Shown: positions 22,066 to 31,387 of the stretch, one piece after another
Position numbering within the stretch: position 1 is the stretch's first letter
Layout: the number at the start of each line of letters is the position of its first letter
Assembly (NCBI GenBank): GCA_016271365.2
Contig: CM028131.1
Location: forward strand, 166,350,501-166,414,500
Reading direction: 5' to 3'
Length of the DNA stretch: 64,000 nucleotides
From: Neoceratodus forsteri
Taxonomy: Eukaryota; Chordata; Ceratodontiformes; Ceratodontidae
Notes under the pieces: generated by a model
The model's input: only the letters and a program-made list of their open reading frames with translations
What the model was told of the DNA's origin: nothing
The model's database searches: none
Made by a program: the position numbers and the translations under genes

Positions 22066-22645
22066 ATAAAACATTTCAATCTCGGCCAGCCAGTTTTAAA
22101 GGACAGTTGGTTTTGTAACGTTTGTCCAGGACTGAATGCCAAATGTGTTTGATCACATATTGTGTGATAATGAAAACTGTGTGCAGTTCAGATGCCCTGA
22201 CCTTAGTGACCACCCATGATTTATCGCACTGCTTTATTACATTTTGATCTCTTGACCCAAGATATTTATGTATAGTATGGATATCCATTGTTCAGGATAT
22301 ATTTGAAACTGGATCATGACTGAAAAATAAGTGTTTGATAGCCTGAATAACATGGAGATCACAATAAACATGAAACAATTATTTCTCGCTGATGAGTGCT
22401 TTCAAATATGTCCAGAATCAATGGATATCCATGCTATGCATACATATTATGGGTCAGTGCAGCAGAATTAAATGAAATATTGAAAAATCATGGGAGGTCA
22501 CCAAGGTCACAGTGGCTGATATGCTCTCAGTTTTCAGTACCGCTCACTATGTGATAAAAGAACATTAGGAATTCAATATTTGGCAACAATTACAAGACCA
22601 ACTGTCCTTAAAAATGCCTGGTCAAAATTAAAACATTCGTTTTGT
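22066..22645. repeat. Large foldback element (about 580 bp)
   Basis: The left arm, about 22,066-22,311, pairs over its whole length with about 22,401-22,645. Matching blocks include AAGGACAGTTGGT(T/C)TTGTAA, GACCTTAGTGACC/GACCTTGGTGACC, CCATGATTT and ATGGATATCCATTG. Small indels interrupt the pairing. The loop is about 90 bases. There is no transposase frame; the open frame at 22,076-22,288 is a by-product of the arm. Confidence 0.8.
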
Positions 22646-22701
22646 GCCCATAATTATTCCTTCATACCTCACATTAGCTGTTCCATGTCTCTACCCCAGC
22701 A

Positions 22702-22985
22702 CTATCCCTTTAACAAGTGGGAAACAGATGCTTGAGTGAACAGCTGACTAGAATAGTAAGTTATTCAGACTGTCAGATTTTATATGTGCTGCTGCTTTGG
22801 GTGAATATCCCATTTGACTGTGGGGGAAGTATCCCCCCTCCCCCTTCCCACACACACACTCTGACCCTTTAGCAAGCAGGAAGCAGACACCTCAACAAAC
22901 AGCTAACAATAACAGTAAACTAGACAGATCATCAGATCCTGTATGTGTTGCTGGTTGGGTGACTCCCATTTGACTCTGGAGAACT
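22702..22985 (+). repeat. Two-copy diverged tandem duplication
   Basis: The unit CCCTTTA(A/G)CAAG(T/C)(G/A)GGAA...CAGCT...CCCATTTGACT occurs at 22,702-22,820 and again at about 22,864-22,975. The copies are clearly related but differ at many sites, so the duplication is old. A (CA)5 run lies between them. Confidence 0.7.
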
Positions 22986-22989
22986 ATAC

Positions 22990-23520
22990 TTATATATTCT
23001 TATTTTTTTAAAATATGCTCATTACTGATTTTATTTATATTTGCTAGGCCCTGCCATTATTTTTGTTAAACTTTCTATTTATAGCATTTCATACTTATGC
23101 ATAAATTACATCAGAGCTGAACAAGTATATCAGACATTGTAAAATCATTTTAACATTAAGAAGGATGAAGATTACAAGTTCTTATGGTACAGCATCGAGA
23201 GGCATAACCAAGCTCATTGAGTAACAAATTAATAAAAATAGAGCTATAATGTCCAAAGAGTTTGTATGTGAAGCAGCCATAGGCACCATGCAGACTTTGC
23301 ATCATTTTACACTGTTACTTACACACACACACACTTACTAAACAGAGCACAAAGCAATGGTTGCTTTATTGAAAAGTTGCTGAGACAGGAGGGTTCAGTT
23401 GCACTGCTGACCTGCCCGGCAGCTGCTGCTGAGAAGCAAATAATATATATCCCACTAGTATACTAAAGTGCAGACTTGTTCACTGCGGTGTATCATGGTA
23501 GACTGAGTCAAGAGGATAGA
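22990..23520. other. No gene seen
   Basis: AT-rich unassigned DNA with a short (CA)n at about 23,323. Confidence 0.5.
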
Positions 23521-23523
23521 CAG

Positions 23524-23674
23524 ATCGGGGCAGTCGAATGATCGACCTACTACAAGGTCGACACTCAATTGATCGACGCCAAAATACCGACGCGCTCACA
23601 AGATCGACAAAATAAATAGCAAAAGACGAATGGCTGACAGCTCCCCCGGGAACAAGTTGATAAATGAAAGAAAC
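23524..23674. repeat. GATCGAC motif cluster and 53-bp repeat, copy 2
   Basis: Between 23,524 and 23,612 the motifs GATCGAC, GTCGA and CCGAC recur about eight times, an unusual CpG density in this AT-rich stretch. Directly after it comes the second copy of the 53-bp repeat (first copy 10,824-10,876). Clustered short motifs like these often form the subterminal region of a DNA transposon. A matching opposite end was not found. Confidence 0.5.
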
Positions 23675-24391
23675 AAAAAAAACTCTGCTCTCTCATAGTC
23701 AGGGCTGGGCAAAGTGCTTGGTACAGCTCGGTGCTGACACTACAGGGCCAGTACTGTTCACTGCTGCTGGCTATCTGTAGCTCCTGTCCCTCTGTCTGTC
23801 TCCACTTTTGTTCCCCAAAACTTCCAACTCAGGTCACAAATGAGAGCAGCAAGAGGCTGCAGCTGTGCCGATAATGACGGTCCTCCCCCGCTGTGCGCAA
23901 ACAAATGTTTCGAACCACCAGCCCAGTGAGCGTTGAGCAACGATGAACTGGCACAGGCAAGCAGGGATACATACTGCCACAAGAATCACTGCAGAGGCAA
24001 GTCAGTGAAAAACTGCAGCTCCGCTACAATATGGGAACTTTGAGCCCTTTGATGGAGGGGGAGGTGCCCATTCCAGTGACAGTCAAGCCTGGTACTCCAA
24101 AGCACTGACTGTGTGTGTGACAGTTGGATCTGCTGGCCCCCGCTGCCACTGCTCTCAGCCCTCCCAGTGACCAGTGGTGCCCAGGCGCAGAGGAGACATC
24201 AAGCGCACACATAGCGATCACCATTCCTAGCCTGACAAGGGAACTGGGCTGGAATCTCCACTTCCCGTGATACCTACCTGATGCACCCATACTACTGCTA
24301 GCAAGGTTTACACATCCATTACATCTTAGCGGGGTCTGAGGAAAAACAAGTTGCATTTAACAGCACCTTTAAATGGATTAGAATGTGAGAT

Positions 24392-24605
24392 ACTGACACA
24401 AAAACGTGGGATGTCATTGGTCCTCAGAAAGTGATGGACTGGCCCTCAAAATGTGGGACAATAGCCCTCACAATGTGGGACACAGACACTCATTAAATGT
24501 GGGATAGTGGCACACAGCATGTGGGACACTGACACCAAAATGTAGGAAACTGACACTCAGAAGGTATAACACTGACACATGCAACACTAGCCCTCCCAAT
24601 GTGCA
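24392..24605 (+). repeat. Minisatellite, about 28-30 bp unit
   Basis: A unit like AATGTGGGACACTGACACTC repeats about seven times with base changes and small indels (AATGTGGGAC..., AATGTGGGATAG..., CATGTGGGACAC..., AATGTAGGAAAC...). Copies are diverged, so the array is old. Confidence 0.75.
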
Positions 24606-25514
24606 GCACCAAAATAAAGGAGATTCTGGCTCAGTACACTGGAATCTAGTACCATTGCTTAGCAGGTTTACTTTTGCTTTAGCAAAAGACTTATGAATTC
24701 CTGCTTTAAGAGTTTCCAGCATCTTCTTTGCATGGCCAGTACCTTTTTTATGTGGGACACAGTAATACTTGGAGGTAGAATGAGGGTGATCCCTTATAAA
24801 GAGGGGCAACTGAAAGAGTATGTATTACAGGAGAAAGTGATACAGCTTGAGTTTAAAGTTTCAGCATTCTTGACTTACATCACATCATCTGGCACCTTCT
24901 TCCATACATTCACCACTCTCCATGAGTAAATAAAAACAAATGCTTCCTTGTTAACTAATCCCTCCCCCCTTCACACCACCCCTGTATGCCCTCTTGTCCT
25001 TCAGTTCCAAATACACTATATTGCCCTGATCAAATCAACTGTTCCTTTTTTTACTTATATTTTTAATACTCCTCTCTGGTGCAGCCAATATCCTCCACGT
25101 CTTGCCCACTCCCCCCCCCAACGCCTAATGCACTTACCCCTCTGCCTTTCAACTCTGAGCTTTCCTGTGGCAGAGTATGGCCAAGCCTGAAAAGCACCTG
25201 TAGAAGAGGGTGTTTGGGTGGGGTGGGGGAGAGATGGAGGGAGAGAGGGGGAGATGTATATATGTATATTCAGGGATGTCCAAGACTTTGCCTTAGCATG
25301 TTTCTGTCCCTCCTACAGTTTGTTTCTGTGACTGAACAGTGGGTAACACAGTTACAGACTTGCTCTTCTGCAGACAAAGTATTTTACACCAATACTGTTA
25401 TGCTGCCTGCTTCAGGCAATAGAACCACTTGAGAAACTGTCTCCCTCATTTTACTTCTTTGTCACTGATTTTTTTTAAGCCATGTCCAAGTGCCAAATAC
25501 CACTGCAAATACCT
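24606..25514. other. No gene seen
   Basis: Unassigned DNA up to the right terminal repeat of the 15-kb insert; a purine-rich stretch is at 25,200-25,255. Confidence 0.5.
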
Positions 25515-25546
25515 GCAAGCGAACGTTCGGCATTGACAAATGCTTG

Positions 25547-28141
25547 TTTGAATAACATACAACTTCCATATTTGGAGGAATATCAAATTGCTCTTTTAGT
25601 GGCCCCCCCCTTTCGGTTTCTGAAATATGTACCGCTATTGAAGCTGTGCCACTATATAAGACACCTAGTCTGGATGGATATACAGTGGAATTTTATAAGG
25701 CTTTTAAACAGCAACTGGCCCCTGTTCTGTTAAATACTTATAACTATATTTATGAACACGGCATTTCGGACCATTGCCTCACAGAAACCACCATTGTAGT
25801 TCTTCTTAAACAAGGAAAAGATCCTCTCTCGGTCTCTAGCTATCGTCCCATCTCCTTAATAAATGTTGATTTTAAAATATTGTTGAAGATCTTGGCCACT
25901 AGATTGGCAAAAGTATGGCATGGTTTAATAATTGCTAAACTTCAGCATAGTAAAGCCAATGGAGGACTGCAATTGCCTGATTTTCTGCTATATTATTATT
26001 CGATTTCCTGTTTGGTTATTTTACAGTGGATTAAAGAGGTGGGTTTTGTGGCAGGCTGACATTCTTCAGACCATACGCGGAAACTCTCCCACCTTATCTC
26101 TGCATCCAGGGACTCACAGATACCTGCCGCTCTGGTGTCCCTGGATGCAGAGAAAGCTTTTGATCGTGTTTCCTGGGATTATCTGTTCTATCTTCTCCCT
26201 AAATATAGCATTCCCCAGCAGTATATTCAATGGGTAAAAGTTTTATATGCTCATCCCACGGCCCGTGTGCTATGTAATGGCATGCTTTCTAATGTTATTA
26301 CTTTGCAACAGGGTACCAGACAGGGCTGTCCTCTTTTGCCTCTATTATTTAATCTTTATTTGGAACTACTCATTTGCTATGTGAATGCTTCCCATTTAGT
26401 CTCGGGTATTATCATTGGATCTCAGCAGTATAAGCTTTTGGTTTATGCTGGTGATGTACTCCTACATATTTTACATCCCTCAACTTCAATTAAGGCCGTT
26501 CTATCCATTATTGATCAATTTGGTAGATTTTCCAATTATAAACTCAATTTAACTAAAACAGAGGTTATGCCCCTAAATACTAGCACTTTTTCTTCGGAGA
26601 TCTTCCAGCTCAGCTTAAAATGGGTTAAGTATAATCTGAAATATCTGGAGATTTATCTTTCTATTCATAGTTCTCATATGAAACATCAAAATCTAGACAA
26701 AACTATTTCCCAAATTAATACTGATCTTAATCGGTGGACAGCACTTCCTCTTACATTGGAGGGGCATATCAATATAATAAAAATGAATGTTTTCCCCCGG
26801 ATATTATACGCTCTGCATATGACCAACCTACTCCTTCCCAAATCCTGTTTTTTCCAGGTGAATCATATAATATCTAATTTGATATGGCGAAATAAAAATC
26901 CTAGGAGAGCTATTGCTAAACTTCAGCATAGTAAAGCCAATGGAGGACTGCAATTGCCAGATTTTCTGCTATATTATTATTCGATTTCCTGTTTGGTTAT
27001 TTTACAGTGGATTAAAGAGGTTCCACCCGACTCAACCTTGGCATATATCCCGCAGTGGCTACAACCTGAAAGATCCTTGTGTGCCTCTCATGGAATTAAT
27101 ATTAGTACCCTCTTATTTGCTCTACCTAAGAATATTCCCAAAGATTTGCTCAGCACGCCTATCAAGACTACTCTTGGGGTTCATGCTATGTTAAGTGCAG
27201 TGCTCCATATATCCCTGGCGAAAGACACCTCACGACCAATCTTTAGGAACCCAAATTTTAAGATTGATGATAAACCCCTTAATGAAAGTTTTTGGCCATT
27301 TAGTCCTCAGCTCAAAGTAGTTGATCTATTGAAGGATTATAAATTGTTAACAATCCAAGAAATATGGGATAAATATAAGGTACCCCCTGGTTTCGGCTTT
27401 AAATACTTCCAATTATCCCACATGTTCCTAGCCCATTTTAGAATGTAACCCTGGGATCAATATTTAACTGAACCCTTACTGCAAGTCATTTCCTCTCCTC
27501 TGGTATCCCACTTCATTTCCTACTTTTATTGTCTTCTAAGAGAATACCTGGAATCACTTAATTGCCAGCCGATATACTCGTGGGATTATATATTGCACAC
27601 TCCTACCTCAGAAAAAGGCCCTGGTCTAATATATGGCGACATCTGTACCAGGATGTGAGATGGGACAGGTATCATTTGCTACAATTTTTCATAATTCATG
27701 ACTTATATTACACCCCAGTCAAATTATTCAGAATGGTTCTGCTTCCTTCTAACCTTTGATCTAGATGTGGGAAGCTTTCAGGTACCTTATTACACATATT
27801 ATGGGAATGTGATAAAATTTTGCCCTTTTGGCTGGATAACAAAGCTAATTTAGATCCCCTGTTTGGTCTCTCCAATGCATTTATGTCTGAAAATTTGTAT
27901 CTTGGGCAATTATGGAACAATACTACTGGGGAATCAGTGTAAGCATATGGCCCTCATAGCTTTGTGTGCTAAGAAAGTAATTATGCATCATTGGCTTGAT
28001 CAAGTCATACCTTCTAGAGCTGAATGGCTAAAAGAAATTATCTTCACTCCCCAGGCTGAAAAGCTTATAGCCCAGATGTCTGATAGACCTCAATATTACA
28101 ATACAGTGTGGGACCCTCTTCATACTTTGTTAACAATTTAA
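25547..28141 (+). pseudogene. L1 ORF2 relic, 3' part (RT, thumb, C-terminal domain)
   Basis: The frame resumes with NNIQLPYLEEYQIALL. A run of eight C at 25,603-25,610 shifts the frame. From 25,646 one frame stays open to 27,448, apart from a TGA at about 26,060 that stands where Arg is expected (GFVAG-stop-HSSDHTRKL, a CGA to TGA change). RT motifs: SYRPISLINVDFKILLKILA, SLDAEKAFDRVSWDYLF (motif A intact), QGTRQGCPLLPLLFNLYL, and motif C reading YAGD at 26,444-26,455 where YADD is required. A 110-bp copy of the thumb region is inserted within the fingers/palm (25,931-26,040). The C-terminal region has the CCHC-like CGKLSGTLLHILWEC at about 27,768. The gene is dead by several independent lesions. 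Confidence 0.9.
25931..26040 (+). repeat. 110-bp internal duplication in L1 ORF2
   Basis: This block equals 26,912-27,021 except for one base. It codes for IAKLQHSKANGGLQLPDF and the residues after it, which belong in the thumb region, yet here it stands between KVWHGLI and VGFVAG in the RT core. The two copies are exactly 981 bases apart, so both are in the same frame. Confidence 0.92.
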
Positions 28142-28515
28142 TCACTTTTGTGCATGACATAGTTTCATTATAGCCTGTTTTTTATAATTGGATATAGGAC
28201 TCTCCTCATCAATCTAGGTGACGGTGTATCGGGGTGGGGGTGGGGTATTTGGGAGGGGTGGGGTGGGAGGAAGGTAGAAGGTAGAGGCTGTTTATCTACT
28301 TGAATTGTAACTAAGTTTATCATAATACATATATATTTTTTTCTCTTTATGGAGGTCTATGTAGTCTCCTTTTATTTTCTTTCTATGAGACTTCTATATA
28401 ATTGTATATTATATCTCCATGTATAATTGCATTTTCTTTTCGTCCTCTGCCTGTGTAATAAATAGGAAATTCAATAAAGCTTACTAAACTTGAAAAAAAA
28501 GAAAAAGACCCAGGT
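28142..28515 (+). other. 3' UTR, poly-A tail and right TSD of plus-strand L1
   Basis: The UTR holds a G-rich tract at 28,218-28,275 and AATAAA-type signals at 28,456 and 28,474. A-rich tail 28,493-28,500 runs into AGAAAAAGACCCAGGT at 28,500-28,515, the partner of 7,262-7,277. Confidence 0.85.
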
Positions 28516-29699
28516 AATCTTGACAGGATTTTTTTTCAGCAAAATACACAGATATAGCAAATAGAATAGCAGAATTATTTAAAAAAAAAAACTGGCATAT
28601 ACTACAGGCCACTACTGCACCCCCTATAAAAAAATCTTTAACACAGCCACAATCAATGCCTATAAAAAGAACTAGACTTTAATGGCAAATGTGCCCACAT
28701 GAAACACACTGTCCTCCAAAAAGAACAAACCCTGGGGTACCTTCCAGGACCACTCAAAGATGGTAACTACCCCTATTGAAGATGGGCCCAGTGTTCAGCC
28801 TCTTCAGGGAAACAAGACATCAGATACCCATATACTTATCAGTGGTTCACCATCAAGGGACATAGCACCAGCAACAGGGATCATATTATATAACTTCTAA
28901 CCTGCCCTTGTGACAAATTCTTTATTAGAATGACCACAAGGCCATTAAACTGAAAAATGGCTGAACATAATTGCTCCATCATGAGGATGGACTAAAAATT
29001 TCCAGTGGTCTGATGCTTTATAGAGTGACTGACTCTGGACATACAGTATTACCTCAGCCTTGAAATTTTGGGGACTTGACCTAGTACCAAAATCCAGCAG
29101 GAAGGCAAATGGGGAAAAAGCCCTACTCAGACAGGACATGTGGTGAATCTACAACATGGAACCACTATAAGAAAAATGGGGCACTAACGAAGAAGCTGTT
29201 CAGTGTTTTGGACTGACAAATGACTCAGGATATTATGTTAAACTCACCTGATAACCTACTCGATATACAAGTACATAATGATGCTTTTATTATACTATAT
29301 TCCCTGACTCCTACTTCCCCTTTCCTGTCTCCCTTCTGACACCTCCCCCTTTTCCCTACCTTAATTACTCTTGGGATGTGCTTTATCTTTTGGAAGGGTT
29401 TAAGATTAATGCTCACAAATTTCATTTTCAGAAAAATATATGCTGATCTAAGTTGCTGGAAGAGTCTGAGAGAAGACCGTTGATCTTACCCTGGACGTTG
29501 GATTTCCCATATCCAATGTCTGCAAAGGGTTATATTTATCCACAGACCTTGAGTGGTCGGGTTTTGTGTGGTCTTCTCATCCGTTCCTTCCACTCTCTTA
29601 CCAGTTTGTGTATGTAAAATATGAAATTGTTTTACTAATGTGCTTGCAGGTTTTTTACAGTCAATAGGTAAGTCTTTTTCTTTTCTTCTAGGACTTAGA
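28516..29699. other. No gene recognised
   Basis: Unassigned; may contain remains of an older L1, since weak ORF1-like coding follows at once, but I cannot align it. Confidence 0.4.
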
Positions 29700-30460
29700 A
29701 GGTGTTTCTAGTACTACCCAGGGTTAAGCACTCACACAGTGACTTATGCTCTCAAGCCAATTTAGGGGTGGGGGGCATAATGGCCACCAGGAAAGATCCA
29801 CCTTTTGGAACTCATGCTGTTTGGATAGACTTTCCATTTTGCAGATACGAAGAAAGTGACTTTACTACCCCTTCCCCCAAAAGAAGACAAAAACAAAAAA
29901 AACTACTGTATATCTGGAAAGAAAGCCGAAAAATGCAAGGCCCATACTTCTTTTGGTGAAAAATTGCATGAAACACCTAAAATTGGATCTTTTCACTGTT
30001 TTGTGTATTGAGACTGCCCTGGTCCAGGAAAGTATGCTGCAGAGGTGGCTGAAGCTTCTTCTTAGCTACCATCACCAATAACCAATGATCAACCACCTGT
30101 TTGCCATAAGCAGAGCACAGTATTAATAAACATTCTAAACTCTGAGGAATTTGCTTCTGTTATTTCTGACCTTAAGTCCATTTGTATCTCACCATATCAA
30201 TAATTTGATAAAACGTTTCAAATATTAGAAACAACAGAAGTGGAAGTAAAAATCCTACCCAAGGAAAATAAAGAGATCCAACCAAATTACAAACAAAGCA
30301 AGCCTTATCCTCTGCTAACAGCAGGGATCTGATATCAGTTCATCATAAAACTGAAGATCTAGAAAACCAGCTGAGCCTCACAAATGTCTATTTTGTATAT
30401 CTCCCCAAGACATTAGACATGCAATTTGAAAATATAACAGAGTGAATTAAAGAAGTGGGG
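29700..30460 (+). pseudogene. Old L1 ORF1-like relic
   Basis: Frames at 30,210-30,460 read like a coiled coil followed by the start of the L1 RRM-like domain: TEVEVKILPKENKEIQ, then HKTEDLENQLSLTNVYFVYL, then ITE-stop-IKEVG. In L1 ORF1 the sequence DLENRxRRNNLRIxGLPE stands at this point. Stops and frameshifts are frequent. It belongs to a different and older family than the two full-length L1s. Confidence 0.4.
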
Positions 30461-30664
30461 CCCTATTTTCAAAGAGTATATAACCCTACATGTAAAATTG
30501 CAATTGCATATACTGTAAGAATAGCGTGCAGGGCTATGGTGAGATATTTTCAACTGAATGCAGCCTGATAGCACACCGGCAAGTCAGTTCAAGTTTTTTT
30601 ACCTGTGTCTTGAGTTAGAGTAGGTCCGCTTAGCAAACGGGACGCAATCCCAAAAAGTATTCAG

Positions 30665-30980
30665 ACAGCCCTTATGTGCGGGTGCTCTCAACCCTCAGCA
30701 TTCAAACTACAAATGAACAAAAACCTCAGATGAAGCTTGAAGTTTTATTCCACAAATCGTGCTCACTTAATCTCACCACCTCACACTGACCCAGCACTTT
30801 GGCTACTTGTCTTCCTCATGAGGCATCAGGAAGTGAGTAGCTAAAATGCTGGGGCAGTGTGAGGTGGTGGGATTAAGTGAGCACAATTTATGGAATAAAA
30901 CTAAGATTCTTCTGGAGTTTTGGTTCATTTCTTGTTTGAATTCTGAGGGCTGAGAGTGCCAGCATATAAGGACTGTTTAG
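30665..30980. repeat. Palindromic foldback element (about 315 bp)
   Basis: The arms 30,665-30,815 and 30,828-30,980 are inverted copies with scattered changes. Both contain GTGCTCACTTAATC(T/C)CACCACCT and GTTTTATTCCA. The centre is CTTCCTCATGAGGCATCAGGAAG. Almost no loop is left, so a single strand would fold end to end. Confidence 0.85.
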
Positions 30981-31009
30981 CACACCAGCAAAATGGTCGA
31001 ATATACCTC

Positions 31010-31387
31010 ACACAGTGCACAGCGGGGACAGTGCTCAGCTACGGGGCACAGAGTGCTGAAAAAACCATGGTGCCCAGCAGTTCTCAATGCATAGCAATGT
31101 ATTGCAGGCATGAGCAGTAACATGGAACTCAATAGCCCCAGCACATAGAAAATCCTGAACAAATCACAGGCATTGCCAGAAACATGGCTTTCATGCAGTG
31201 AAGGCACGGCTGATAATGTGGTACTCAGCAGGCCCCAGCACACAACAAAACTGAGTACAGCACAGGCATGGCTCATAACATGGCACTCAGCATGTTCCAG
31301 TGCAAAGCAACACACAGCATAGCTCAGGCATTGCCGATAGCATGGCACTCAGCAGGCCCCAGTGCACAACAGAGTACTGCACACCGG
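31010..31387 (+). repeat. Minisatellite, 62-bp unit
   Basis: Units starting GGCA(T/C)(G/T)GC and containing CATGGCACTCAGCAGGCCCC repeat from about 31,108 with a period near 62 (31,204, 31,267 and 31,329 are unit starts). One unit at 31,170-31,203 is short. Older, less regular copies extend to 31,010. Confidence 0.8.

Larger units (their letters stand above)
10556..25546. mobile_element. About 15-kb insertion with imperfect terminal repeats, inside L1 ORF2
   Basis: This block interrupts L1 ORF2 at a single point. Its left end has CGTTCGCTTGC (10,556) and AGCGTTTGTCAAT (10,581). Its right end, read in reverse, starts CAAGCATTTGTCAATGCC and soon has CGTTCGCTTGC. So both motifs are present in inverted orientation at the two ends, although their order and spacing differ. 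Comparing the interrupted ORF2 with the other L1 predicts six T at the junction. The flanks hold TTA at 10,553-10,555 and TTT at 25,547-25,549, which fits a 3-bp target duplication with one change. Inside are older repeats and no transposase frame. A large non-autonomous DNA transposon carrying host DNA is my reading; a rearrangement is the alternative. Confidence 0.55.
7278..28499 (+). mobile_element. Full-length L1, plus strand, split by about 15 kb
   Basis: The two L1 blocks, 7,278-10,555 and 25,547-28,499, add up to about 6.2 kb, the size of the minus-strand L1. The first block ends in ORF2 at a protein position matching ...DYLASIPLP... of the other copy, and the second block resumes at the very next residues (NNIQLPYL). 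Identical 16-bp target-site duplications flank the pair. So one L1 inserted first and foreign DNA entered it later. Layout: 5' UTR 7,278-7,501, ORF1 relic 7,502-8,373, spacer to 9,257, ORF2 relic 9,258-10,555 and 25,547-28,141, 3' UTR with poly-A to 28,499. Confidence 0.92.

Noticed and set aside
10556..25546. Polinton, herpesvirus-like or other giant autonomous element
   Set aside because: No polymerase, integrase, capsid or transposase frames were seen in the insert; the only recognisable coding is CR1.
20774..25546. Helitron termini for the insert
   Set aside because: The right end lacks a CTRR end after the hairpin, and the flanks do not fit insertion between A and T.
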